In this document: positions 34,114 through 46,199 of the stretch, piece after piece
Layout: each line of letters opens with the position of its first letter
Position numbering within the stretch: position 1 is the stretch's first letter
Assembly: GCA_023055425.1 (NCBI GenBank)
Contig: JALGPY010000003.1
Location: 49,833,891-49,897,890, forward strand
Length of the DNA stretch: 64,000 bases
Origin: Linanthus parryae
Taxonomy: Eukaryota > Streptophyta > Magnoliopsida > Ericales > Polemoniaceae
Direction: 5' to 3'
Position numbers and translations under genes: made by a program
The notes under the pieces: model-generated
What the model was told of the DNA's origin: nothing
Seen by the model: the letters and a program-made list of their open reading frames with translations, nothing else
Databases searched by the model: none

Positions 34114-35889
34114 TCTGTCTGGAAAGCACCATCTACATATTTCTATAGAGAACAATAATTAAGTCTTCAATCTTCTTGCTCCGTCGTAAAATCTTCAAAC
34201 ATATTCCACCAGGAATAAATAAACTTTGTCTTCAATCTTTGCTTCCTTCAATCATGTTCTTATGATTCTGCAAAACATACACTCATACCAAATATTAAGT
34301 GTAGTTGCATAAAAATAATGAAACAATCCTTGAGAGCACATAAGAGCGCGACAAGTGTCAAATATAACATATTGTTTCTTTTACTCAATTAGAATCAATG
34401 ATTCAAGAACTAAGCAACAAATTATTTAGATATTCTTTAGTCATGATCATGAAGTCTCATTGAACATATGGAATAAATAATTAGGCATTAGTTGACTCAT
34501 CATTATGAATTTCAACAACACACGAGTCATAATCAATTGATAAACATGAGAGAAATGAAAATCACAAAGCGAAGATAAATCTGTAAAGAATGAGCAACCT
34601 TTAATTCCATAGCAGAAATTAAACAATGCACCACATATTTAGGCTAAGCAAATTCAAAACTAGTACTCTCCCTTTTTGTCACACGAATATGAAAAAAAGC
34701 CATATTATTTAGTTGAAATAACTAAACAAAGAAATAATCAAATAAATAATTCAAAACCCATAAGCCATCTCCATGTAACACATGCATCACCCAATAGACG
34801 TTGAAGAATCCGCATCATCAAGACAATATGGTTATGATGAATATTATTCTGGATATAGATATCATGAGGTAGATACCTTAATGACCCGGGTAGTCGTGAA
34901 ACCTGTTAGGCTCAAATGAATCTTTGTCTTCATCGTCATTATTTGTACCAAATTCCTCGAGAAATATCTCAGCTGATGACTTATACGAAGATCGTGCTAA
35001 TTTCTTCGCTCCCAAATCCCAAAGGTTAACTAATATGTATATTTATTTTTATAACTGTTGGAGGAGTTTTTGTGAAAAAGCAAGTACTCATATAGGATTT
35101 AATTGGATCGGGTACCCAACGGATCTGAACTATGATCCAAATTCGGATCCGGATATGTTCGCATCTTACTCTTATAATTCATATCCAATTCATTCTTATG
35201 GGAGCGGAATCGGACCTATCCGTTCGGATCGGAACTAAATAGCCATCAAGGTTATGATTGGCCATGAAACCGTCAATTTTTTTCTCCAGTGCAGACACGA
35301 ATGTACCACTTCTTGTTGGTTATGCGAGGTGGTTATCGAGATGTATGGGGAAAGCAGATCGTGCATAGTTTGATCTTCTTGAGAAGCACTTGGCTCGTGA
35401 GCATGACTCCAGTATACATGTGGAGGCAAACGGTAGAGATGAACTCACCTTTTGCACCAAGCCTCAATGGTGGTGGTGCCTTCATCATACCCGCGTAGTT
35501 GTAAGTTTGTTCCTTTTTGTATGAGTACCTCCACAATATAAAATGAAATATAGAGTACCTAAAGTATCAATTTTTCCAACTCTCTCTCTCCATAACGGTT
35601 GTATTATTTTGAGAATTTGACAATCATTTTTGGATACTACTTCATACGTTGGCGGCTTAGCCAGGCCTAGGCGGATTCGACTTAAGTGGAGAACGAAGCA
35701 GCTATCATCAGAGGCGTTCTTCGAGACCCATTTGCATCATTAAGGGGTATACTAGTCTTAAGAAAATCTTTTATATGTCAACTATTAATTTACACGCATT
35801 TCATTTTGTATAAGATGAATTGAGATAGATATGTATGTGTGTATGTTCATGTACCACAAAATAAACAATAACAAATACTACAATATTAC
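34114..35889. other. Non-coding, AT-rich intergenic sequence
   Basis: No gene seen. TCTCCCTTTTTGTCAC near 34668 looks like an inverted copia polypurine region. 35098-35240 holds repeated GGATC/GGATCGGGTACC words of an unclassified dispersed repeat. Confidence 0.4.
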
Positions 35890-37186
35890 TCAAGTAGTGA
35901 ACCAAGGGAAGAAGAGGGTTGGGAGATAGGAATTAAGCCGGTTATGAACAAAGAAGGGAGACAACTTGTAGTGGTGCTAAAAAGATTCGAAACTATTATA
36001 GAGGAGACAACTCATATATGTACAGATTAAAGAAGGATTAGGAGAAGTTATGTAAAAGCTAGCGGTTACGTAAATCCTCAAAATAGTAGTTGCAAAGAGG
36101 TTCAAATAGAACCGTACAAGTGGCTTTTCTTATATCCCGTCTGAGATGCATTTTTATACAAATAAGGGCGTGAAAGCCTTCTTTGTGTCATGACCGGGTC
36201 GCAGACAGAATAATCTATTTGCATCGAAAGCTTATTCGTGTCTCCAATCCTATAAGTCATTGGGTTCCCACACTGTTATAAACTACTACTGATACGCGAA
36301 CGAGTCCTTTCCCTTGACCCATGCATTGTATGTTTTCGGAGGAAACCCACTTGTTTACGTGTATGGAAAGGCTAAGTACATGTGGCAGCGTATAGGAACT
36401 GAGATTATGACTATCCCCCCTTGCGTACAGACCTCACATAGTGAGTCTGGGCGCATATTGTATCCCCCTATTCATCATGACTCAACAGATAACTAGTCTA
36501 CTTTATCAGATGTGGACAAACCCAATAACACACATTTTGACGGTTGAATTTGGAGTATCTGAGAAACGAGTTAAATGATGCATACTGAAAAGACGCATCA
36601 ATATAAATCTTTCCAAATCTCTTTTGATACACTTTATTAGTCATTTTCAAAATAGAGAGATATAAAGAGAGAGAGTGTAATCTCATAAGAGGAAGAAACG
36701 GAGAGCTCTGAAAAACCCTAGCACCTTCTACAATACAATCAACTCAATCAACAAGTAGATCTACTCTTCAGGTATGTTTAATTGATGATTTAGAGTCTAT
36801 ATTGCCTCAAATCCCTTCTATATTCCGGTAATTTCTTACACATGATCATTAAAGAATCAATTGTATTTCTTTTACTAGATCTATTAAAATGGCGAATATG
36901 AAAGATGATGATGGTGTTATTCCTAGAAAAAAATATGGCGGAAAGCACAATATTTTATTGGATGTGACATCCTTATATGAGGACTTTTAAGTTCCCTACC
37001 TGTCGATTGAGATTTAAGTTTTCTAGGATTTCTTCCAAAACGGGATGATGGGAGTATAGTGAAAAATGATAAGATTCATTGTTTGTCCATTGAAGCAGGG
37101 TTGTATTCCTACAGTGCTCTAGTTAATATGAATGAAGTTGATTTGATTGATGAATGGACATTTCAATTTCTGACATGTTGTGAAAG
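35890..37186 (+). pseudogene. Degenerate gene-like segment, copy A1
   Basis: Repeats, with divergence, at 46200-47960 (A2), and in part at 50280-50560 and, inverted, at 51165-51400. It looks like a gene head: leader ending CTCTTCAG/GTATGT (36771/36772), a 107-base intron ending TTTACTAG (36878), then ATG at 36889 (MANMKDDDGVIPRKK...). The frame meets a stop after about 33 codons, and the later part (VDLIDEWTFQFLTC) is in another frame. I do not recognise the ancestral protein; the inverted copy at 51165-51356 keeps the longest clean stretch. Confidence 0.5.
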
Positions 37187-37504
37187 AATCTCATTTGTCA
37201 CTTATTTGTTGAGTTGGGTATTTATTGGTAACAAAATATTCCTCGACTTCGAATTACTACAATACTTTTTGTTTTATTTAATTTTTAAAATTTTGAAAAT
37301 AATTGCTGGAATCATATCTTTTATTAGTTCTATTTTTTAAGTGTATTAGTTTTACTTGGTGGTATTCTTTTATAAGTAATATAATTTGAATATATGTATT
37401 ATAATGAATAAAAAATATCACATGCTCATAACTAGTCATAGGAAATGTGTTGGGACCCAAAAACAATCAAACTATGACTTAAAAAATTAAACTAGGTAAA
37501 CAAT
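37187..37504. repeat. AT-rich dispersed repeat R, copy 1
   Basis: A recurring block running from CACTTATTTGTTGAGTTG through CTCGACTTCGAA to CATAACTAGTCATAGGAAATGTG. Further copies lie at 39745-40075, 47965-48250, 48870-49050, 49650-49910 and 50560-50796, and inverted at 50845-51165. It follows gene-like segment A each time A is present, so R is probably the 3' part of the same unit. Confidence 0.65.
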
Positions 37505-39744
37505 TAAAATAAGTTTTAACCAGCCGTCACATGGGGTGTGCATCCTTCCATAGCGAGCGGACACTGGTGCGGCTTATCCTGAATCCGATCATGGATTTCC
37601 ATTGCTGCTTTATACTCATCTCGAGAGAGGCAAATCTGCTCCACCAAGGCTGCCACCGAGGAGGCCTTTCCCTAACAAATCCTGCTATTACGAAACTTCT
37701 AGCTAATCCATATTGTAGTAACAAACAATGCTCGATTTTCTTTAGAAAGTGTGGCAATAGACTCAGTAATCGAGCCCTTTATATTGATTTGGCTATTGTG
37801 GCATGAGTCTTCACCCAAACTTTTGCCCCAATGTTTAATGTGCAAAAAGGTGCTCTTCTGATTCAGGACCTCTTCGGCAACACGATCAATTAACCGGGAT
37901 ATCAATCCCACATTTCACCAAATTCAGCTGGGTCGGTAACGCAACATGGAAAGTCCTCCAAACAATGAAAGTATCTCTACTATCGACATTAGTGCTCCAA
38001 AGTTTTGTTAAGAAATTTGGGCGCTTACTTCCACCCATTGTTTCCGCACGCCGTAAGTCCTCTGCAAGATAGTACCCTGAACAAACATAGTAACAATCGT
38101 AATTCTCGTAATAACACCACCAAGCATTCGCTTGGGGTGTGACCTCCAAGATAATCCGTCACACTGCATCAAAATCCGCCGCACTAAGGACGACCTCCAC
38201 CCGATCCAAGTCCCACTTACTATTATTCCTATCAATCAATATACTAACCCGTAACAAAAAATTAGTGTTATTCGTTTTCACCTAATAACAATCCCTATCA
38301 ATAGAATCCCCATACCCTATCTTCTCAAACACTCCCATTTCAAGAATTATTCTTCCCGTTAGAATACCACTCCACGTTTGTGATGGATAGTAGCCCAAAC
38401 ATTTGTCAAAGAAATCGGAATCCAAAAATTATTTGCCTTCAGTAATCTTGCCATCAACAAACCCAGTTTGGTGAGGATTCTCCATCCTTGTTTAGCCAAA
38501 AGCGCTAAGTTGAATGATTGGAAATCCCAATAATCAACCCCTCCTAGAGCTTTAAATCGTTTCATCTTGTCCCAAGCCACCCAAGAAATTCCCCTATCTT
38601 CTTCCTTCCGGTTCCACCAGAAATTGTGCACGATAGTCTCAATATGTTCAAAAAAGACTTTGTAACAAAAAACACGACATAGAGTAATTGGGGATTGCTT
38701 GTACCATGTTTTTTTTTATTAGAATCTCCTTTCCTGCTACGGGAGATACTTCTCCTTCCCTCCCTTGAGTCTTGAATTGATCGTCTCCATAGTACTTGGG
38801 AAGGTAACCATCTTCGATCTACCCACCTTCGAAGGTAGACACATGTATTTATCGAATACTTGCACTAGCAGAATACTCGGTAAGTAGCAAAGTTTCTCTT
38901 TGATAGACTCCGGGACATTACTAGAAAACATCGCATCGAATTTTTGCAGGCTGATCCTTTAACCCGAAGCTGCTTCATAATCATGTAGAAACCGCAAAAG
39001 CGTCTATATCTCAGTCGCATTCGCTTTGAAGAAAATGCTATCATCTGCAAACCAAAGATGAGAGACTCGCGTCGCGGGGGTGGGGGGGGGGAGGGGATCT
39101 GGAGTCTTTCTTAGCCGTAATAGCTTTATTCCTGCTAGCCAACAAAAGAGAGTGAGAAAGCCATTCTGTACATAAGAAAAATAAATAGGGTGAGAGAGGA
39201 CACCCTTGTCAGAGGCCTCTCTAAGGTACTTACGTTGCCAACCACCTCCCCATTCCGCACAAACGAGTAACACACCGACGTAACACACCCCATAATCAAG
39301 GAAGTAATTCCGCTACTGAACCCCATCTTGCTCATGATAGCTGAAGATAGTCACACTCAACCCTGTCATATGCCTTACTCATATCAGCTTTGAAAGTCAT
39401 TATCCCCTTCTTGCCTTTCATACGGCTGTCCATAGTATGGATAAGTACATAGGCCACAGTAACGTCGTCGGTAATTAGACAAACCGAAACAAAATCACAT
39501 TGATTTTGAGAAATAAGACCATCCATTAAATCACTTGAGGCGGTTAGCAAATGCGTTCACAACAATCTTATAAATCACCGAACACAGGCTAATGAGTTTA
39601 ACTTTGGGGATTAAAATCAAAAGCGTGTTATCGAAAGAATGTACCTCATCTCCATCATTAAGAATACCAAGACACGCGACGGTAACATCCTCCCCAATAG
39701 TCGGCCACATCTTCTGAAAGCAAAATCGGGGGAAAACCATTTCT
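37505..39744 (-). pseudogene. L1-type LINE fragment, 5'-truncated and degenerate
   Basis: On the minus strand: start of RT with LIPKVK and SLCSVIYKIVVNAFANRLK (39531-39740), FKADMSKAYDRVECDYL (39370), the catalytic HLWFADDSIFF (39040-39060), thumb HNFWWNRKEEDRGISWVAWDK (38600), then a zf-RVT-like part (37890-38240) and remnants of RNase H (37530-37750). No endonuclease domain is present. Frameshifts and stops are many. It splits one R repeat from the next (37187-37504 and 39745-40075). A poly-A tail and target duplication were not found. Confidence 0.85.
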
Positions 39745-40075
39745 CACTTATTTACTGAGTTGAGTATTAAGTGTTACAAAATACATTCTTCGACTTTGAA
39801 ATATTACATTACTTCTTGTTTTATTTTATTTTTATTTTTTATTTTTAGTTTTTTTTTTTTTTTAATTTTTTTTTAAAAATAAGTGTTTAAATTATATTTT
39901 TATTAGTCATATTTATTGGTATTCTAATATTATTTAAATGTACGTATTATAACAAATGAAAACTGTCAATGTTCATGACTAGACATCGAAAATATCAAAA
40001 TATGTCTATGCCATCAGATTCCTCAAAAAATCCAAAGAAAAAATCCCCATCAGATATGTCGCATCATAATTGATT
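39745..40075. repeat. Dispersed repeat R, copy 2
   Basis: Same order of words as copy 1 (CACTTATTTACTGAGTTG, TTCGACTTTGAA, CATGACTAGACATCG) and continues into the TGTCGCATCATAATTGA tail seen at 49880-49920. Confidence 0.65.
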
Positions 40076-40175
40076 AATTCTACCATTTTTATTTAAGCAA
40101 AATTGCTAACATTTTTGGTTACTTGCCAAGTTTCACAAATTACCAAAAGATTACTACTTCACCCACTCATTACCC

Positions 40176-40184
40176 CTATATAAT
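40176..40184 (+). promoter_or_regulatory. Putative TATA box of the bZIP-like gene
   Basis: CTATATAAT about 25-30 bases before a leader-like stretch (CT-rich, from about 40205). No other strong TATA lies between here and the coding start. A 5'-leader intron is likely: AACAAG/GTAAAA with GT at 40423, and an acceptor before 40962 (CAATACCAG ends near 40946, or TTTCCCAG near 40841). Confidence 0.5.
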
Positions 40185-40961
40185 CAAATCAAGAAAAGAA
40201 AATTGTTTCTTTTCTCTCTGCGTACGCAATAAGTTTAGGCGCTGCACTGCTCAACAGCCCCCAACTGAGTCCTCCACCACTAGTCTTCCACCACATCACC
40301 GCCACCACCAATGGATTAACAGAGAAGAACCACCCAGTTTCAGCATTGTGCAGAGGCGTTCTTCTTAACCCTTCTCTGTTCGTCTCCCTTCTTGTCTACC
40401 TTTGAAGATTACAATAAACAAGGTAAAACCCAAGTTTCTTAACTGTTTGCTTACCAATTTGAAGTATTGAACACCATAAACCCTTTGTTCATTGAAGATT
40501 TTCTTGAATTTTTTTGACACCAACAATGGTTTTGTTCCCAAGAATTTCACGTTTTTAATTTTTTTTTAATGTTTATGATGTCTGCTTCCGATTTTTTCTA
40601 ATCAAAACTGGTGATATCATCGTTCAGAACTCAATTTACATGTGTTTAAATCAATTTGGTGAAGAAAAGTTTGAATCTTTTCTACCATTGCCGGTTCTTG
40701 TAATATTGGAGTGACTAGTGAGTTCATACCATGATGCAAAGATTTTCAGACATTGAAAAGCAAAATTACAGTTGTTTTGGTGAAAAGAATCATGGGATGG
40801 ATGTGTTTTAATAACTCCTTAGTAACTCCTTTGTTTCCCAGGTGAGAATTCTAGGGTTTAGGGTTTATCTGAGTCCCCTTTGAAAAAATATTAATCTTTC
40901 AACACGAAACTAATGGTTTACCTGGTTTACTGTTATGGCAATACCAGTAGAGTAGTCCAAC

Positions 40962-43037
40962 ATGTCGAGCAAAACTAGCCTTCCGCCGCGGTGTCCACGC
41001 CGAGGGAGCACCGTTACCCGCCCGGTTCATGGCCCGTTATCTAGAAGTTTTAGCGAAGATGCTGCATTGTACAACCAACACCAGAAAAGGGATCAAGGAA
41101 GCTCTACATTGAAGCAAAAACTGGAAAAACTCAACTGCCTAGTGACTGATTCGGACCCAAGTCAGAGTCAGAGCGACACAATTTCTCAAAAGTCAGTTAT
41201 TGACTCAGTGGCTGTCTCTGATGGCGTCTCGTCACAAACACCATCTTCTGATAATGATCATGAAAGTGTATCGAGCATTGGAACTGTCGCGGGTTTGGAG
41301 TCAACTGGCACATATGGTCCTAATTCCCCCAAGTCAAAGGACGGATTGAGCTCTACAGAGACTGATGTGTCTGCCTCTGATGGTGTGGTCTCGTCACAGG
41401 CTCTATCTTCAGTTAATAATGATCATGAAAGTGTATCTAGCATTGGAACTGTTGCTGGTTTGGAGTCAACTTGTACGTATGGCCCTAATTCCCCCAAGTC
41501 AAAGGACGGATTGAGGTCTCCAGAGACTGCCTTGTCCGAAATATCAAAATATTTTTCTCAAAACCCTTTTCGGAATTCAGATGATGGGTTCCTTATTACT
41601 GAAATGCTGCAATGTGATTTGGTACAAGATGCAAGTAATTACTCTGTTGGAGAGACCAGTTCGGAGACAGCGAGAAGAAGGTAAAGGTTTATTTATTTCT
41701 GTTATGTTATGATCTTCGTTTGTTCATGTGTTGGTGCTTCTGCAGTTTAATTTACTTTCCTGATTTTCTAAGGTTGTGACAGACATCTCATTATTGATTA
41801 TGTTCTTGATATTTAGTAGTAATATTCTTCTTTGATAAAGTGATCTTTGCTTCATCCAAAGAAGAATATTTTCTTATACTTTTGGAGGCGTACTTTGCTC
41901 CTAAAGAGTTGAATGAGCAGCTTATATTTTGCCTGTGGTTTGAAGGGTCCTAATCGTATGATTAGATTAGTTAGTTCCCTTTGTGTTCTGTTCTTCAATT
42001 ATGGTGACGTATTGCCGTCTGTGTAAATATTTCTGTATGAATTTCGGTAACATGCCTTGACAACTTATCAATTTTTTTTAAACAAGTTGTGTATTTCTTT
42101 GACTTGTCTGGTTGTCTGGAATAGCAGATGTTGTCAAAGAACAATGTTTATGCTCATGTCCATCATGTTGTGCAAATCAGAGTCTGGTTTCTTCACATTG
42201 TTATCACTTTCTTCTTTGGCCTTTTCGAAGCGTTACTTTACTGAGTATACAATCAAATATTTCGCCCCAAGTCCATTTAACAAAGTAGATGGTTTGAATG
42301 ATGTCTTCTAGGCACAACCGGGAACGCGCTAGAAGTCATAAGCACCATTATGTAACTGCATTGGAAAGAAGTGTTGATGGTTTACAGGTAAGGCGAGAAA
42401 AAAGTTTCTTTAGTATTTCCTTGGTACTACATATTTAGTTTTAGTGCCAGCAGCAGTCTCTGAATATCTTCTTAGTATATCAACAGTCCTATTGTTCAGT
42501 GTTTTTGTTCTAATTTTGTACCCCAAAAAACGTGATTGTGTCTTTGGAGCAGAGTTTGGGAGCAGACTTGGCTCTTAGAGTCTCTTCTTCGCTTCAGCAG
42601 CGAGCTGTTTTGTCATTTGAGAACAATAACCTAAAGCAGCAGATATCTCTAGTTGAACAGGCTAAACTGATTGCTGAGGGTAAGTCATTTGTATCTCTTT
42701 CGTTCATCCTCTTCGCAAAATGAACTGTGAAAACTCTATCGCAGGCAGTTTCCTTGGATCTTGAAGTTTTTTTTTTTTCTTTTTATTTATTTTTTTTCTT
42801 TTATTTTTTTTCAATTTATGAAGTGCAAAGTAATTAATCAATTTTGTGTTTAATATATTATTATGCACAGGTGAATATCGGTCGCTGAAACGCGAAGAGG
42901 CATGGCTGAAATCAATGTTGGATTTTTCTTATGATGGGAGGTGTAACCCTGGAGATGTCTGGTCAAGCTCTGGTGATGCAGGAATTAGTGTACAGGAGGC
43001 GTCATGGCCAGACATGCGCAAACTTGATCTCCGCTGA
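40962..43037 (+). CDS. bZIP-like protein with atypical basic region (4 exons)
   Basis: Exons 40962-41680, 42312-42387, 42553-42679 and 42871-43037 join in phase with GT-AG introns to give 362 codons ending TGA at 43035-43037. Residues 1-40 are basic (CPRRGSTVTRPVHG). 85-188 hold two copies of a 50-residue unit (SDGVSSQ...SIGTVAGLEST.TYGPNSPKSKDG). The C-terminal part has a basic stretch (RRRHNRERARSHKHHY) followed by a leucine zipper with heptad residues L, L, L, S, L, L, V across exons 2-3, ending in LSFENNNLKQQI and LKREEAWLKSML. This resembles the plant bZIP34/bZIP61 and At4g06598-like group, in which zipper and tail look like this. The normal N-x7-R register of the DNA-binding helix is not kept, so it may bind DNA poorly and act as a dimer partner in the nucleus. 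Exons were read by eye. Confidence 0.72.
41214..41530 (+). repeat. In-frame tandem duplication inside exon 1
   Basis: Units start at 41214 and 41373, 159 bases (53 codons) apart, with two small in-frame additions in the second (GTG, and an extra triplet by GTTAATAAT). The block around ATGATCATGAAAGTGTAT and CCCCCAAGTCAAAGGACGG is almost the same in both. Confidence 0.92.
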
Positions 43038-43426
43038 ATGAATTTTTTGACATCTGCGTATTCTCTCTCTGATCCAACATGTGGTAAATGTATGTGAGAG
43101 TACATCTAGTTTTGAGATGAATGGATACTATGTGTACAGCTCGAAACCAAAGACAGAAAGAAACCATGCGGTAATGACTATGAAGCCGTATGGAAATTTA
43201 TACCATATGACCAGAATATGAACTATCTTGGTTTGTCAGTTTTATATCCAGAACTCAGTTACATCAGGCTTTTTATCGTTGGTTTCATGTAGATTCAGGT
43301 TCTGCGCTTTAGGCACATGTAAATTTGATTGAAATGTGGTCTCATTTAGGTTGTAGTGAAGGTCGGACTTCAGAGCATTGATGTATCTGCAAAACCCGAA
43401 CAAGTGGCGAATTTGTCAAACCTATA
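43038..43426 (+). other. 3' untranslated/flanking region of the bZIP-like gene
   Basis: AT-rich, no gene. A diverged inverted copy lies at about 53765-54030. The segment before the gag-only element (GGCGAATTTGTCAAACC, 43407-43423) recurs without the insertion at 54440-54465. Confidence 0.5.
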
Positions 43427-44008
43427 TGTTGGATCTTGGTGCTTTGAATATATTTGAGGGTTTGACGAGGAGTTAGACACGAAGCAAGGCCAAGCGACGG
43501 ATCAACGGACGACGAAGGAAGCAGCTAAACACACTGCCATTCGCACGAATGGGAAAGCTTTCGCAAGAAAGCCTTTCGTGCAAATGGGACGTCCTTTCGT
43601 GCGAAAGGTACTGGGGCTGAGCGACGGATCAATGGACGATGAAGGAAGCAGCTAAACACACTGCCCATGCGCACGAATGGGAAAGCTTTCGCAGGAAAGC
43701 CTTTCGTGCAAATGGGACGTCCTTTCGTGCGAAAGGTACTGGGGCTGCAGGCTCGGTCTGTGTAGTTGTTTCCTAATCCGTTTTAGGGTCATTTTTGGGA
43801 TTTGTTGGGCACTAAGTCAGCCCTATATGTCTATATAAGGGACCTAAGTCGTGCTCTTACATTCGTGGGTTGTATTCGCGTGCGTTCTCTTAATAAAGCG
43901 GGATTTTGGGGTCGTGGATGTAGCTAGGATCGTGCTAGTGAACCACTTTCTATCTAGTGTTCTTGATTTCATCGTTTCCATCGTCTCGCGATACCCAGGT
44001 TATAAAAA
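43427..44008 (+). repeat. 5' LTR of the gag-only element, with internal duplication
   Basis: About 127 bases longer than its partner because a block (GCGACGGATCAA...GGTACTGGGGCT) occurs twice in tandem (about 43493-43619 and 43620-43747). Each block carries inverted words CCTTTCGTGC and GCACGAA/GCGAAAGG that can pair. Confidence 0.88.
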
Positions 44009-44112
44009 ACTGTTATCAGAGCTTAGGTGATTGGTGTTCCAAGATCAAGGTAGAGCTAGAGAGCTAGTGTTTCACAATTCGAGCAATTTAAACCTAGGGT
44101 TTCGCGATCAAG

Positions 44113-44919
44113 GTGGAGCACGCGATTTCGGGGGTGATCGGAGCTGAGAAGACGATGTTCCGGAGAATGAACAAGATCGACAAGTTTACTGGGAGGAACA
44201 ACTTCAGTCTTTGGCAGATCAAGATGCGTTCGTTGTTGAAGAAACAATGTCTTTGGTTGCCGTTGGGGGATGACAAGAAGATAGCAAGTACAACCACTGC
44301 GGAGTACAAGACGATAGAGGAAAAGGCGCACGCAACGGTCATGTTATTTCAGGCAGACGTACTGCTCACAGAGGCCTCAGAGCAACAAACAACTCAAGGT
44401 TTATGGGTTAAGTTGGAGAGACAAGACGAAGTCGCTCACTAACAAGTTGATGTTAAAGCAGCAACTATTTGGTCTACGGATGCCGGAAGTTACGGACCTA
44501 AAAGATCACTGGATCGCCTTAATACTATTTTGCTTGAGTTGCGAAACGGTAACAAGACGATAAGTGATGAAGATGCTGCTCTGATTTTGTTGGTGTCACT
44601 ACCACCATCGTATGAGGGGTTCGTGCAGTCTGCTTGTGCTGGGAAAGAGACTGTGACGTTGGAAGATGTAAGATTAGCACTTCACACCAGGGACATGCGG
44701 CACATGTTTGCGTATGGGGAGTACGACTTTCCGTGTTCGGGCGCATTGATGGTGTCCAAAGGGAGTTATGGTAAGAGGAAGAACAAGGGTTCTAAATTAT
44801 CAAACGACGTTTGTGCTTTCTGTAAAGAGAAGGGTAAATGGAAGAGGGAGTGTCCGAATAAGGCATATGCATATCTGGTTGTAGATGCAACGGCTTCGAA
44901 AGTAAACAACATTCTCTAA
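44113..44919 (+). pseudogene. gag: Copia-type gag (UBN2-like) of the gag-only element
   Basis: Open pieces 44113-44442 and 44530-44919 in different frames. The first has KFTGRNNFSLWQIKMRSLLKKQ, TTTAEYKTIEEKAHATVMLF and the ASEQQTTQGLWVKLE motif of copia gag. The second has LNTILLELRNGNKTISDEDAALILLVSLPPSYEGFV and a zinc knuckle CAFCKEKGKWKREC, where the usual His is replaced (CX4-His to Lys). A stop at about 44440 and a frameshift before 44530 break it. Confidence 0.85.
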
Positions 44920-45382
44920 GCCCCGTGAGGGGCGTGGGAATCCGTTCTCTTCACAAAGAGACGAATTTGGTTAGGGGTGCGTCTCCAACGAGAGACACCG
45001 CGTGTATGAGACGCATGCAGGGGGAGATTGAAGGAATTCGGGAAATTAGAGCAATTTTCCAAGACGTTGCAAGAATTTTGTGGGAATTGGTGCAACATAT
45101 GACGTTTTTGTTGTAGGGACTCGGTGGGAGTCAGAACAGCAAACACTTTTGTTACCGGAGCTCGGTGGGAGTTGGAACAACAAACATGTGATTCGATCGC
45201 AGGAACTCGACCGGTGTTGGAGCATCGATAGGGTTTCAATTGCATGAACTCAACGGGAGTTGAAGCATCCCTGAGGGAACTCGTTGCAAGAACTTGGAAA
45301 AGTTTGAGCAACTTGTGCAATTAGAGAGTAACAGCTAATTCAAGTTCAAGCGGACAAGAGGATTCAAATCAAGGTGGAGATT

Positions 45383-45837
45383 TGTTGGATCTTGGTGCTT
45401 TGAATATACTCGAGGGTTTGGCGAGGAGTTAGAGATGAAGCAAGGCAAATTAAATGATCAACGGACAACGAAGGATCAGTTGAACACACTACCCATTTGC
45501 AGGAATGGGAAAAGATCTCGCAGGAAAGCCTTTTGTGCGATTGGGTCGTCCTTTTGTGCGAAAGGTACTGGGGCTACGGGCTGGGTATGTGTAGTTGTTC
45601 CTAATCTTTTTTAGGTTCATTTTTAGGATGTCTTTGGGACTAAGTCGGTCCTATATGTCTATATAAGGGACCTATATTGAGCTCTTACATTCGTGGGTCG
45701 TATTCGTGTGTGTTCTCTCAAAACCGGGGTTTTGGGGCCGTGAATGGGCTAGCATCGTGCTAGTGACCCGCGTTACATCTTGTGATCTTGATTTCATCGT
45801 TTGCACCATCTAAGCTTGCGATACACATGTTATAACA
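45383..45837 (+). repeat. 3' LTR of the gag-only element
   Basis: 455 bases, a single copy of the block that is doubled in the 5' LTR. TATA-like TCTATATAAGGG at 45658-45669, conserved in the 5' LTR (43831-43842). Ends TGTTATAACA. Confidence 0.88.
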
Positions 45838-46199
45838 TAATAACATATGGCAAGGAGTATCCGTGATATGTTTATAATCGTTCGCTTCATGTAGATGGTC
45901 CATGGAAAGTCCACTTGCCTCCAGTAGGCGTTTGGTGTATCTCTAGTCGACGATGATCAGTGAGTATCTATGTATTCCCGTGATCAACACCGGTCCCTGC
46001 AAACAGGAGTTTGCTAGAATAAGTTTTAGATTTCCTTCACGCCTTTATAATATTTGCCTGCTCATTCCATTATACACATTATTTATAGAGCTTCTGACAT
46101 TTAACTCCAATGGAGTATATGTTCTGTGACTGTGCGATATATGTATTATGAGAGTTTGCAGATAACCTCCACGTAGTATTGATTTTACCAACATTTTAC
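45838..46199. other. Non-coding sequence, nothing recognised
   Basis: No gene, repeat or site that I can support. Confidence 0.4.

Larger units (their letters stand above)
43427..45837 (+). mobile_element. Gag-only LTR retrotransposon (copia-type, non-autonomous)
   Basis: LTRs at 43427-44008 and 45383-45837, both starting TGTTGGATCTTGGTG. The internal part has a primer-site remnant (TGTTATCAGAGC, 44011-44022, one change from the iMet site), a gag gene and a polypurine tract (AAGGTGGAGATT, 45371-45382). No protease, integrase or RT is present. Plant elements of this build have been called TR-GAG. Flanks CTATA and TAATA match at 3 of 5 positions, a weak target duplication. Confidence 0.85.

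Noticed and set aside
34924..35238. 104-codon plus-strand frame
   Set aside because: Built over GGATC-rich repeat text, no domain, no gene-like context.
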